From the NCBI GenBank assembly GCA_018398765.1, contig JAHBMJ010000150.1, positions 1-55,332 on the forward strand: 55,332 bases of DNA, given 5' to 3'. The stretch is from Chromera velia (lineage: Eukaryota; Sar; Chromeraceae). A program made the translations under genes and the position numbers. The notes under the pieces were generated by a model. That model was not told the origin of the DNA, searched no databases, and was given only the letters and a program-made list of their open reading frames with translations. Below, one piece after another: positions 23,602-36,362 of the stretch; position 1 is the first letter of the stretch, and each line of letters begins with the position of its first letter.

Positions 23602-24601
23602 TTATTTCTCTTTCAGAAGTTTTATCTGCTGCTTGAAGCCTTTGATCTCCGTCGCATGCTCGATAAATTTTAGATGAGTGAGATGCACCTCGTGCTGGAA
23701 CACATTCTTTTGGAGACACACACTGTTTGCAGTCTGCAAAGCTCCATTGAGCTCTGCTTTTGCAGCTTGCAACTGCTGCTAAAAGAAAATTGAGAGCCTC
23801 TCCGCTCTTAAGTGATTCTCTTTTATAAGCCCCTGCGCCTCTCTTTCTTTGTGTTACAACCTCTCGACCTCTTTTTCTTTCATTCTAACTCGAATTTCTG
23901 AGGCTCTCCTCACTCTCTCTTTCTTTCTCTGCAAGGCGCTGTTCAGTCTCTCTTTTTTTCTCTACAATACGCTCCTCAGTTTCTTTTTCTTTCTCTGTGA
24001 AACGCTGCTTAGCAATTTTCGCTTTTTTTGAAGCCCTCTCTACTCGCAGTCTGGCCGTACAGCTTTTTCACGGCACGTATATGCCTTTCGGTTGTCCCAC
24101 ATCGAATCTGCTGACAAACGATGTCTTCTTTCAACATTTTCAGTCTCTCATCCATTTCTCTCTGTCGACTTTCTATCTCAGACTCTATACCCCTTTCCAC
24201 ATCTTTATGAACAGTCTCTACCGTCTTCCTCTCTACCTTAAGTTCTTTCTCTTCCTGTTTCGAGCGAACCTGAAATTCGACAGGACTGCGTGAAAACTCT
24301 GCCTTTTCGTCCTTTTTTTTTTTAATGGCGGGAAAACAATATGCCCCGTCGGTCCGACTCAGTCGTTTCAAGCTACTTTGTCGTTTTCTCCCTTCCTGAC
24401 TGAATGGGTACAGGAGCTGCTCGTCGAAAGACCGGGTAGCCCGTATTACAGATCGGATTGTCTCTTTTACGGACTCTCTTCTTTCGATGCGAGCGTTTGA
24501 CTTCCGCTCTGCAAAGTTGAAGCTTTTGTCACCTCTGCACAGCAAGACAACGTGAGTAAACCAGGTGACGTCCAAATCATCAGAAGAAAATTTAAGGCTG
24601 T
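23602..24601 (-). pseudogene. Decayed coiled-coil protein gene
   Basis: A ~590-base open segment (24009-24601, after an acceptor TGGTACAG) encodes an unknown domain (SSDDLDVTWFTHV, RTDGAYCFPAIKKKK). It then runs into a Glu/Lys/Arg heptad region. Heptads continue in a second frame (KAKIAKQRFTEKEKETEER) and a third (ASEIRVRMKEKEVERL). They pass through in-frame TAA and TAG before reaching the tail QQIKLLKEK and a TAA at 23602. Two frameshifts and two stops in otherwise coding-like sequence suggest a pseudogene. An intron with acceptor TTTTCTTTTAG could instead remove part of it. The family is not recognised. Confidence 0.5.
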
Positions 24602-25361
24602 CTGTACCAGAAGAGAGACTGATTAGCCCCCCCACCCAGGCAGCTAACAGCAGAAAAGATTCGCTCTGTAACCACCCACATCATGCTATAATCCCATGCG
24701 GGCCGTTTTCGAACCAGTAACGTGCATATATACGCATGTACAACACAACTGACAACAGGAGGCTCGAACAACAGAGAACCACAGAGAGAAAGGAAGTGCA
24801 GCAGGAGAAGAGAAGACGGGGGACTGCTCAATCGTCCAAACGACCCACCTACCGATCCACACTAGAGTACTTCCACTGTACAATGATACATGCATATCCA
24901 AATTGAAGAACATCAGAAAAGTGTATAGAACGAGATATATAGAGAGGCTTTAATGATGATTAATTAAAAACAGTTTTTCTATAAATTTTCTTAAATTGTC
25001 TCTTCTTCATATTATTAAATCAGAGTTTTGTTCAAAAAGTTTTATAAATCATATATCATTATCTATTAATTAACAATGTCTAAATCATTTTGTAAACAAA
25101 ATACTATATTGATATATATTGATTGGCTAGCTCATTAACAAAAAAATAATTGTTCTACAAGCGCGGTTCGCCAGCTTTAATCAACTAACTCAAATCAAAT
25201 CAATCAGTAATACATATAAATTAAAATACAACAGACAACGTATTCTATAAAATGTAATAAACTAGTTTAAAATGTCGTGTAATCATGATCAAGGTGTGTG
25301 ATAACTGCTCAAAGGTGTTGTGACTGGCTAGTTTGACCGCTAGGTGAAGTTACGCTTCGAT
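24602..25361. other. AT-rich intergenic island
   Basis: From about 24930 to 25340 the sequence is mostly A and T, with ATTAATTA and TATATAT runs. No exon, RNA gene or terminal repeats were found. Confidence 0.5.
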
Positions 25362-28350
25362 TTATGATTTGTATTGCTGACAGACCCGTGGGAGTGGGGG
25401 CCCCTCTTTCAACTGTTCGTCTTCAACCCTCTGAGCGCTCTTCAACAGAATTTGAAGAGTGGCCCCAGTCCACTTGTCAATCACTGCCCGATCTAACCGT
25501 TGTCCGTCCACAGTCGATGAAGGAGTCCCATCCACCGGGATTGGATTGAAGTACCGTAAACACCCTCCCTTGGTCGCCATATCAGGGGACGTGTCTGCGA
25601 ACCGAGAAGAGGAGGCTGACCCAGTCCCTGTCTGGACAAACGCACCCGATCCCGGCCCTCCAGACCCCTCCCCCGTTTCCCCATGCAGACCTGCGCCCGT
25701 GCGGCTGGCACCTCCAGGCGAGCCCTTTCTTTTCGGCTGCTGCCGCTTCTCCAGGAGGCCTTGCGGGGCTGTTGGGTGAGCTCTGAGGGAGACACACAGA
25801 AACAGGTACAGGAAGAGCATCAGGTACATGACAATCTTTCTGACGCACTGCATGGCGGATGGGCACCGGCAAAGAAGGCCCACGAGTACAGATTCGAAGT
25901 TTGAAAGGATTTAGAGATGTCTTCAGGAGAGTTTTGTGGAGGGAACGAAAGGAGACAGAAGCAAGGCGAGTTTACTCACGAAGACTCACTCTGTTTCTGC
26001 GTCTGCGTGGTCGTGAGGGGACACTTCCGCCTCCACACTTCCTGAAAGTGCGATGGCGGAGGAAGATTGCAACATCGTTCCTGTTGCGTTCATGGAAGAC
26101 ACCAACCTGAAAGAACAGAGTCGCAGGCAGAAAACGAAGTTTGAACAAAGAACAGAGAAAGCCACGGAAGAGTTTCGTGAAAGCTTCATACCAGCAGCGA
26201 CTTCTTATTACCTGCTTCGTGGGTACCAGAAGAATTCAAGAGCAGCTCGTCAGGACAACTGTAGACAACTTCAGAAAAAGTCCCTCCCGATTTTATTTTA
26301 TTTATCCATGCATCGATTGGTGTAGTTGCTTTTCTGCGCCTCTTTTCACTTCTCTCACCGTCGAATGTTGGCCTCTTCTTTGTCATCCCGGACGTACACC
26401 TGCACGAGATGGAGCAACACAACAAGAACAAAAACAAATCCACGGAGACATTTGATCCTCTGCAGGAATAAAGGAGTGGAGAAGGGAAGGAAGGGAAAAC
26501 GGGAGGAAAAGGGCAGGATCGATCACAAAACCACGGGAAAATGGGCAACGACAAAAGCCCGAAGAAAAGAAAAGGGCCCAAGAGGCCCCTGCAGACCCAG
26601 AGGGGTTCTCCCAGACAGACAGAGATTCGATCGCATAAGAGAAAGAGAACATCTGCCCCCCTCCCACTGCTCCACAGCAGAATCGGCCAGCACTTTCCTT
26701 TCCAAAAGTACCTTGGCACACAGATTCCCTTAATCTTTCGCTTTATCAGATCGAATCCTTGTCCAGTTTTCAGCACCAATGAATCAAAAAACAAAGGACC
26801 TCTATCTAATAAGGGCGGCCCTGCTGGAGAAGAAGCAAACGACAGGAACGAACACACCAGCGCTGACCTCAAAGGCGTACGCGTACTGTGCCCGACCGCA
26901 AAGGAAGACGTAGTCCAGACAATTCGACGGAGATGAGTACCCTGCACTCGATCGTGCAGACAGACAAGACAGAAAGACAGGATTTCACCAGGTGCAGATC
27001 GCCAAAAAGGCCGGCAGTAGCACAGACAAACAGGCAGGAAAGCCTGTCTTGCGAAGGTACAGGCAGGCATCTTTCTTGCATTTCAGCGAGTCACTGGGCA
27101 GTTTGGGTGAAGTCAGGCCGCTTCTCGAGAAGGACCGATTCAACTCTCTTGGAATATCTGCTTCCTTGAAAATGTCCCCCTCCCACCACCGAGGCCCCCC
27201 CTGTCCCCTCCGCATCCAATCTCTCCGACTTTCTGTCTCACTTACTGACTGATTGACTGACTGACTGAGCACTTCCGTCATTCTCCCGAAAGGACAGTCC
27301 AAGTTGAGAGTCTTGTCCATTGCGACCTCAGACATGATCTGCACGTTCTCGCAAAAGAAAGTGAAACAATCAAAGTAGAAAGCAAAAGCAGAACAGACGC
27401 GCCTCAAGGGATGAAAGAGAACAGCCCCGGTGAAAAAGAAACCATGCAATCATCAGACAACCTTACTCGCACGCTGACAGAAGAATATCATGTTCACGCA
27501 CACAGCTCGCGAAGGGAAAACAAGGAAAACACGCCAATGAGAAAACACCGAAGAAAAGACCCCTGCGATCGATTGATCAGAAATCCTCAAAGTCCATCTC
27601 TGCCCCCATCCCTGCTTTCCACTTCCCATGCGCCCCCCCCACCTCCATCATTTCGTCTCCATGTCTGAGGGTCTCCAGAGCATTCAGAGAGGCCCAGGGC
27701 ATAAAGATCCCCCGATACCCTGCCAGTGCATGCACACAACGGAAGGGGGGGCATTGGGGAAAGATTCAGAATAAGTTGTTTGGAGAAAATGTTACTCTCT
27801 TCCTATACTTTGGTAGTATACAGCAGATGTTGAAAAGAAAAGGATTGGAAGGGACGTGTGAGAAGACCAAAGAGCGAAGTGGAAAAAGTGTAAGAGAGAA
27901 TCCAACCGAAGAAGAGAAGGCCAGGCCAAATCTGACGACCGTCAAAGACAGAAAGAACAAGTCTCTTTGAGACGAATGAGGTCGAGGGTGGGGTGAGGAA
28001 AGAAAGAATAGAAGAACCAGAGAGGAAAGCTAGAGACAAAGAACAGATGGAGAGGAACAATGCATGGCTTGATCTTAATGCCCGCCCACCTGAATGCACA
28101 GAGAGGAAGACATGCGGCTGGTAGTCGACTACCACTTGATGGAGAATTTGCGTTTCTGGTGCCGTGAACGGGTGTTGTTTGTTCTGTTTGCCCTGGTTGG
28201 TCTCTGAGTAGGCCGTCAGGTTTTTCAACGACGAATCCTTAGGGGCAAACTCGGCCTCGATCGCCTGCAGTTACACATGTTGATGCAAACGTGCGCAAAG
28301 AGGCAGGTGTGTAAGTCCATCCATTCCACATTCGCATCCACACTTGCGAA

Positions 28351-28387
<37 letters not shown>

Positions 28388-29640
28388 ATACACACACACA
28401 ATTGGATCGATGTATACTTTATACTGATACAGAAGGTCTCATGCAGCTTCGACCGCGGCTTCAGAGACTGTCCAAGGATCCAACCCTCCAAGAGCCCCCC
28501 ACCCACCTCTGTCAGTCGCTGCCAGTCTCTGTTGATGTCCACCCCGTCGGCATCCCACCTGCATCCATCAATCCATGCGCACACACACTCATACATCCAT
28601 ACATCGATCCATGCGTACGTTGGCCAGATGAGCCCAAAGACAAGGCTTGGTGCGCAGTGAAAAAAGGAGAATGTGTACTCTTTGTTCTCTGTAGTCCGTA
28701 TCCAACACAGTCGCAGAGGCGCTTCGTCCAAGCCTGGAAGGAGCGAAAACGAGTGTGCGTGCCCTGACCGTTCAGAAAATTGTCCGTTTTCCACTTTCTC
28801 CCTTCCCCTTGGATTTGCGTTCAGAACTAATTTGACCTCCACGCCCTTTCCCTCCACTCCTCCCATTTGATTGAGGACCCCGTCAAGCTCTTTGCATTTG
28901 GGACAGTCGAGGATGTTCTTCTTCATTTCCTCGGACAGAGGAAGATCGGCGGCAGAGTCCAAATAGGAACCGCAGAAGTGAAGGAGGACGTTGAAGCCAA
29001 TCTCTGGAGAAACAATCTCTCTGCAGGCAATGGATTCAACCAACAGGGAGGCAGGGAGGAATGCAGAGAGAGAGCCGTTTCTCTCTCTCTCTCTCTCACA
29101 CACACACACGCGCGCGCGCGCACATACACAAGCACAGAGGGTCATGGAAGGACACAATCCCTCAGCCACAAAGAACGTGCCGACTTTTATTGGCGACAGG
29201 GGTCAGACGACACGACGTTTGAGGACAACTAGAAGTGAATCTGCGTCCATTAAGAGGTATACGTCTGGTCGCCATCCACAGAGAAGATCACCAAAGGATC
29301 TTTCAGACACATGACAGGTCTTCCTTCCCACTCAGTCCCACACATGCACGCCAAGCAGGCCTACCAACCTCGGGTGCTCTCCAAAGAAGACGAGGGCCCG
29401 TGATTTCGTTTCTGTCTTCGGGCTCATGGTTGCCTGCAGCGTTTCGAACAGGCACATGCAATCAATTAAGAACATCTATTCAACACAGGGAAGAAGGGGA
29501 AAAAGAAAAAGAATAGCAGAGGAGCGTTGCAAGAGAGAGGAAGGGAACGGGGGGGGGGCATTTCTTAATACAAATGGGAGCCGGCCAGTCGCGCAGGAAG
29601 ATTGCTAGTGCGACACACACACACACACACACACACAGAG

Positions 29641-29684
<44 letters not shown>

Positions 29685-31127
29685 NGAGAGAGAGCGAGAG
29701 AGAGCGAGAGAGAGAGAGAGAGAGAAGAGAGAGAAGACCGACTGACCACCAAAAGATGGAGGGCAGAGGAATCAGATGTTTTCGACCTCAGAGCCTGCAC
29801 AGAAGGCAACGCAAAGCTGGGATCAAAATAAGAGATACACGAGACGGCAGACACAGCTTGTCATCCAGAGACAGATCGAAGGACAGACGGCCAGACGAAA
29901 GAGTCCCTGTCCGAGTCCCACTCGCCCAGACTCCCTCATCTTATGTTCCTTCCTGCTTTCTCTAAAGGAAGGAATCTGTAGTCCCCCCCTTCCGTTCTTC
30001 CTTCCTTCCTTCCTTCCTTCCTTCCTTCCTTCACTCCTTCCTCAATTCTGCCACACATACTGTCCATTGAATCGTCTTCTACCGACTTTGCGTATTTGCG
30101 CCTGTGTTCGCGCTGAATTTGTTTCATCTTGCCCCTTAGAGCCCATAACTAAGTCACCCTGCTTGCGTGACGGTCTGCAAGTCTGTCAGTCCGTGCGTCT
30201 GTCTGTCTGTCCGTCCGTCCGTCCGTCTGTCTGTCTGTCTGACTGACTGACTGACTGACCACCTCCTCCAGTTCCAGAGGACATCCGGCTTCTTTGAGGG
30301 AGTGCAGAGTTGTCCGCATGTCCTGAAAGAAAAAGTACGCAGGGCATCTAGGTGTTTGCACATTCAAGAACACTTAGGACAGAGAATCAACCAGAGATCA
30401 AATATGCATACAAATAAGCCAGACGACTGAGATGAAAAAAAATTCCCCGAAAAGCAAGAGGAAGATACAAAGGAAAGACAGAAAGATCGCAAGATGAGTA
30501 GAAAGAAAGATAAACGCAGAGATAGAGAGAAACAGACAGACAGACAAGCGGGCAGACAGTCCAACAAAACAATACCAAGAACAAATCTGAACAGGCAGAT
30601 TGGCGGCTACACAGTAAGGAGCATTCATGTCAGGAAGCTCGAACGCAGAAACGTATGCAGTGGCAGACAGGCAGTGCCAATTGCTTGGTATACGATGGGG
30701 GCTACTGGACGGCTGTCCAGTCGAGTCGAAATGAAGAGACATCAATTTTGAAGATCTCGAGTCAAACTGTCATCCTGATGGAAGCATGTTGACAGGTTAC
30801 CCTGAGAGTTTACTTCAGCTTTTAGAACCAAAAATTCTTTCTGCAGGCTCATGCAGAGCCATGTGCATGCAAATAAATGCAAACATGTATATATATGTGT
30901 GCCTACACGTGACTCGCAGGAAGATGAGCAATCGCCCTCTTCTACAGGAAGGGCAGAAAAAGGGATCCATGGCTTGGTCATACAGTCACAAAAGGGCTTA
31001 CGGAGAACTTGTGATAGTAGGAGGACGGCCATGAGGTCAGCTGCTCATCGAATACTGAGGCCGTTGCCGTTGTCAGACCAGAGAGGACCAGAAGACATCG
31101 GAGGAGTGATATGCTTGTCCCCGTCAT
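25362..31127 (-). CDS. Secreted M14 zinc carboxypeptidase (14 exons)
   Basis: Exons, in minus-strand order: 31002..31127, 30260..30322, 30061..30158, 29747..29816, 29369..29433, 28769..29020, 28507..28558, 28090..28264, 27643..27719, 27266..27338, 26868..26941, 26359..26399, 25990..26106 and 25362..25782 join in phase to 567 codons plus stop. MTGTSISLLRCLLVLSGL...ATAS is a signal peptide, and SSYYHKF fits the family's N-terminal Y-H motif. Zinc ligands are H139 and E142 in GEHPREIVSPE and H299 in LSVHSG. Substrate Arg/Asn are in GVDINRDW (~230-237), preceded by NPRGREK. The catalytic Glu is E375 in AYAFEVY. The fold closes with CLRYFNPI and IDKWTGATLQILL. The family removes C-terminal residues from peptides. 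A Ser/Gly/Pro-rich stretch of roughly 100 residues separates the catalytic Glu from the last helix. The gene is divergent from the prominin-like gene. Confidence 0.9.
28356..28400. repeat. (CA)n microsatellite in an M14 intron
   Basis: CA dinucleotides with a few ATA interruptions, in the intron between exons 8 and 7 of the carboxypeptidase gene. Confidence 0.9.
29080..29130. repeat. (CT)n-(CA)n-(CG)n compound microsatellite
   Basis: CT, then CA, then a short CGCGCG run, in the intron between exons 6 and 5 of the M14 gene. The CG run could form left-handed DNA. Confidence 0.85.
29613..29735. repeat. (CA)n-(GA)n compound microsatellite with one ambiguous base
   Basis: CA units, then a long GA tract. 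The single N of the window is at 29685, where the assembly could not resolve the tract. It lies in the intron between exons 5 and 4 of the M14 gene. Confidence 0.95.
29996..30260. repeat. (TTCC)n, (GTCT)n/(GTCC)n and (GACT)n tracts
   Basis: TTCC units at about 30000-30033 and GTCT/GTCC units at about 30197-30240, followed by GACT units that end exactly at the donor of M14 exon 2. The tracts flank exon 3 (30061-30158). Confidence 0.85.
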
Positions 31128-32119
31128 CTTGCCTGGTTCGCTATTACGTTCTTTTAGTGGCTGTCAGCTCTCTGAACCTATGTATGTAGACGGGCGATCC
31201 AAGAGAGTAATGACGACCACAGTCTCAAAAGGAATCGCAGAATGCATGCATACAGGGAGTTTCGATCGAGACAAAATATGTCCACTCCCACCCACCTGCA
31301 GCACACAAAAACCAGACAGAGTGGCAGCTTGTTCATCGTTCAATGCAAGGCTCTCTTTGCTTTTCTTCTTTGGTTCTGTAGTCGACAGGAGCTGGCTGCA
31401 TGGCTCAGTTGATCAATCCGACTTCCATTATAATTTATGCATGCATGCTGACTGAGTCCTGGCACAAACTAGCCTTTTCCGTGCGCGCGCGCAAAGCGCG
31501 CGAAGTTTGAAAGGGTTTTGCCTCAGAGGGCAGCACGACAGCTGTGTCTATAGAGTCGTTGGAAGGCCCCAGACTGGGAACCCCCGCAAAAACCGCATAT
31601 AATCAGGCAAACGTGCTACCCTAGCTGTGAGCAAAGATGGGCAGACCGCTTTTCGAATCACCGCGGGGCACTCAGCAAATTTCGGTGTGTCACATGCCAC
31701 TGATGTTTGCTGTTTCATTGCATGTATGCATGCATGATTTGATAGCTCCACATATATATATATATATGCCGGCCAGTATAAACGCCTCCGATTGCATGGT
31801 CCGACTATATGGAGTCAATTTGCAACGGCCATGTTCACAGCAACTTTTGTTTCGCCTTACTGGGACAAGAACATTTACGTCCTGTGTGTAGACTTTGGCG
31901 TTGAATCCGATCGAACAATACCTCACGATCACGAGAAAAAAGCGGACAAACCATCACAAGCACCAGAAGATTGCCATCAACAGCAAGCCTTGCGGGCACT
32001 TATATACATAGGATGAAGGCGCTCTATCTTTTGGCCTTCATTGCCTTTCATGGTCAGGAAGCTTTTGGGGCCGCGAGCCTTCACAGACAAGTGAAGGGCT
32101 CCGTCAGCCAACTATATAG
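31128..32119. promoter_or_regulatory. Divergent promoter region with TGCATGCA motifs
   Basis: This 992-bp gap separates the M14 start (31127, minus) from the prominin-like start (32120, plus). TGCATGCA occurs at 31243-31250, 31438-31445 and 31727-31734. A GCGCGCGC...GCGCGCG palindrome lies near 31482-31504. A short upstream ORF (ATG 32013) encodes a hydrophobic leader and runs past the main ATG in another frame. TGCATGCA is bound by a Plasmodium ApiAP2 domain (PF14_0633) and is a known Toxoplasma promoter motif. Its role here is inferred. Confidence 0.4.
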
Positions 32120-33720
32120 ATGCGCCAACGTCTACCCTCCGTGTTGCTCGTACCCATGATGTTCATTTTGTTTCTCTTCTTGTTGTGTGCTGCAGGCGCC
32201 CTGTCTGAGGTAAATCCCAAAGGAGCACAGCTGAGGAGGCGTCGACTTCGTACAGACACTGAGTACACATCGAAAAAAGACGAATACTGCTCAGGCGTCG
32301 ACTTGAGCGAGGAGCCTGACAGCACTGCTCAAAGCACACTGGACACCGTCGGCGGCTGGACTGACGGTGGGTAAACAGAACGTGCATCCAATCATGCATA
32401 TCTTAAGTTGACTTTTAAGTCCGTCTACGCATTCTTCGCTTGCTGTCGACCACAAGAGCATGCATACCGTGGAGCCAACAGTGATATATGAGCGTGTTTA
32501 TGACGCAAAAACTCTCTTTCTCATTCTGCGCCCCCCGATCTCTCTCCCCTTAAATCCTGCATACAGATGCGGCCTTCGAGTCGGCGATCTCGGGAGGCAG
32601 CTACGTGGAGTACGGACAGCTGTCTGCGGGGCTGTTCATTCCTTTTGTGACAGCAATCCTCATCCTTCTCTTCGTCTGCCCGTGCTTCTGCTTCTGCCTG
32701 ACTTGCTGCCGGTCAGCACACTGCCTCTCCTCTTCTACGCACCAGAAGTTTGATACGTAGTAGAGATGCCCTGGCGGGATTTCCTCACGCGCGTTGACCT
32801 CTTATCGTTCGAATCAGCAAATGGAAAAAGCCTCTGATGGATATCCGAAGTACCTTCCTTCCTTCCCTTTCCTTTCCTTTCTGTTTCGGGAAGCAGTCTG
32901 GCACACTTGCCCTGACCGTTTAAGTGGTCGTTGGCTTCGTGAGCACGGAAAGTTCTGAGTCGCCCCAAACTGCCAACTTTGGGTATGCGTGTTTGCACAA
33001 CAACTGCCCTTATTGTCCCTGGCATCAACCCGAAGTCACCTCGAAATTCATTGACTGGGCTGAGAGATGAAACATTAACGAAAAGATCTAGGTGACCGAT
33101 CGATCGACATTTCTTGAGAGAGGCACATCATGTTCCGTGTCCATGCGTGCAGGTGCTGCTGTTGCTGTTGTTTCCCCTGCGCCAAACCGGGGGGCCGGTG
33201 GTCTCCTTGCCAGGCGCGTGCCAACGGAACGACAGGCCTCCACCCTTTCAGAGTGACGGTACTTTTGGGCGTTTACGCTCTCGCTGCGCTTGGTCTCGTC
33301 ATCTGTGCGCTTATGGGAATGTACTACACGTCACTTGTAAGTGGGAGAGCGAAGGAGGCTTGTGGGGGGACAATCGACAAGACAAGTACATCTCTAGCAA
33401 AGAGACCGCGCATTCTGACTTCTGCTTTTTTTCATAAACAAACATCTAACCCTGCGAGAACAAGTATCGGAACCTGTCCATTTGCTCTTTGACCCTGTCT
33501 GCGTGTCTACGTCTTTACTCACGAAGGAAGCCCGTTTCCTGGTTCGTTTATTTTCTTTTTCTCTGGCCAGCATTTCTGAACGAATGAATGAATGGGCAGA
33601 TGGGTGGGTGGATGGATGCAGATGACGACGGGGATTGAGGGCTTCCTTGATTTTCATACATTTTCACACAATTAATTAATCAATCAATCAATGAATCAAT
33701 GAACCAACCAACCAATCAAT

Positions 33721-33763
<43 letters not shown>

Positions 33764-34108
33764 CCAACCAATCAATCAATCAATCAATCAGTCAATTCTG
33801 TATGGAAATCAATCAATGGATGCAGATGACCTCAGGAATCGAGGGCTTCCAGTGCGCTTCGTACACGACGATCGACGAATTCCAGGGAGGCACAATCGAG
33901 AACAAAACGGCAGCAGACTATTTCATGGGACTCACGGAAGCGAAAGGTCCGTCCGTTGGGCTGTTTATTCGATCAATCATTGGTCTGTTCTCTTTCGCTG
34001 GATTGCAGGAAATTCTACCTTAAGCATCCAGAGTCCCTCTCAGTTGTTGCTGCACGCAATTCATCTCCGGCCCCCGTCTTCAATAATGTTGCTGCATGTC
34101 CTTTGCGC

Positions 34109-34155
<47 letters not shown>

Positions 34156-35021
34156 GCACGCACACGCACACTTACTTTTGACTTGTCCTGTCCTTCCTTC
34201 CCCCCTCCCTCCCTCCAGGCAACCTATCCAAATTGGAGACCGACTTGAAGGTTGGCTCCGACTTCGTCAACAGCGTCGACGCAGAGGTAGGCCGGTGCGT
34301 GTTTTTGCTTTTTGTACTGACTGATTGTACCTTTGCCGCAGTGTCTCTGCATGGATGAGGTGATTGATGAAGGAAGGAGGAGCTTCTTTGTTGGGAGGAC
34401 AGAGCTCGACAGATAATGTGATAGTTATCCTTTCTCTGTGGGTCAAGGCTTCGGAATGAGCTTCGATGCCCCATCAGTCGTTCCAGTCGGTTCCAAACAT
34501 TTGCAGTCTGCTGATGCTTCTCCCTTTTCTTGTTGCTCCAATGCCCTCCCTTTCCTGTCTGGACGAATGAACGAACCAGATTGATGCGACGTCAAGCTTC
34601 AAGACAAAGTACGACAGTCTTGTCAAGGACCTCGGAACAGCAGGGGAGACGTCTATCCTGAACACTCTCGCCAACGGGAACGCAGGACAGCTCTACGCGA
34701 CACGAGAAGTTGCATACGAGAGGTTTTCTTCTTCGGGGAGTGACAGAGCCTCCACACAGGAACTGGCCGCCTCGGCAGCGAGCGGACTGGAGGGCTTCGA
34801 AGCAGCCCTGGACGGTCTGGGAAGTCTGGTCACCAACAACAGCGACATGATCGATACAGGAAAGCTGGTCGGTCAGGCGGTCGGGTGGGAAGGCATGTCA
34901 TTCTGCTTTTTGGGTCACTCATGCGGAGTGCAGCTGTTGGTGGTCTTGCAGCCCGTGTGGAAAAGAGTGGAAAAGAGAGAAACATATAAGGTGTCTGTTT
35001 GTCTGCTTGCCTGCTTGGGTG

Positions 35022-35062
<41 letters not shown>

Positions 35063-36311
35063 GCATGTGTGTGCGTGTGTGTGTGTGTGTGTGTGTCTGT
35101 GTGTGTGTATGTATGTATGTATGTATGGATGTGTGTGTGCGTGTGTGCGTATATATTAGTATATGCTCGTATGCTTTGTGTGTCTGCAGGGGGTTCAAAT
35201 TGTCTTCTACCTTCTCTTCACCATCGGCCTGTTCCTTGTGTCTACCGCCAGTCTTGAACTCGCGTGTATGTTCTTCTGCAAGGGCCTGCCGTTGAAGAAC
35301 CCCCGGGGAGGAAGCAAGTTCCCCCGATCCTGCAAGGCCTGCACTCTCTGGGTGGCCTTCCTCTCTTACGCCTTCCTTCTGCTGTTCCTGGGAGGGATCC
35401 TGATGCCTCTGGGGGTGGTTGTCGGGGACTTCTGCAACTTCCTCAGCACCAACTACTACACTGCAGCTCAGGTGGGAGGGCAGAACGGCAGACAGACAGA
35501 CAGACAGACAGACAGACAGGCGTGTCAGAAGACAAGCGAGACGAGAGACAGATGCACGCTGGAAGGGTTGGGCTGGTTTAAGCACTTTGGCAGGCTTTTG
35601 CATCTTTTTCATGGCAAAATTACACTTTCATGCACGTGGTTATCGGTTTGTCATGGGGCATATCTCTGAATTACTTTCTTTCGGATGATGGGTGCCAAAA
35701 CGGGGTGCCTCTCATTTAATTGAACTGATTCGACCTCACCTGACTTGACTTGACTTGCAGATCAACTCCTCAAGTCTTCTGACCGGTCAGGTAGCAGACA
35801 TCGCCGCCTCCTGTCTGTCCTCAGACGGAGACAGGGACCTCATGGGAGCTCTGGGGATTGCAAGCGATTTCGAGTTCAAGGATGAGATGAGGACAAACTT
35901 GACAACACTGAGGGCCCTCTACCCTGCAGGAAACCTGGTACCTTACTCGAGCTATCCGTCGTCTTCACTCCAGAGCGAAGTAAGTCTGCGTCCTCGCAGG
36001 CATGCAGTCAGGAGGAGAGCAAAACCCCTTCAATGCAACGCTTCTTTTTCCTCCCCTATCACGTTGGCTGTTCTTCTCTCTCCAGCTCCATTCCTGATGG
36101 AAAAGCTCCAATGGCTCTCAGCCCAGCACCCCAGACGAATTTGGGCGTCAACACTTTTTCTACAAATCCTTCCCCACCTTGCCCCTTCATGCATTCAGGC
36201 TCAAGACCTCGACGATCTCATTGACGGGACCACCTCAGGAGACGCCGATACTTCAGGGGCGCTCTACAAGATCTCAGAAAACCTTGCGAACGCAATCACA
36301 TGTACGTCTGC

Positions 36312-36362
<51 letters not shown>

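Noticed and set aside
26186..27070. 294-codon minus-strand ORF
   Set aside because: It spans M14 exons 11 and 12 in the wrong frame plus introns. The spliced model explains the locus.
28225..29169. 314-codon minus-strand ORF as a single gene
   Set aside because: It contains the M14 zinc-site exon plus exon 7 joined by intron sequence with a (CA)n tract. It is read-through, not one exon.
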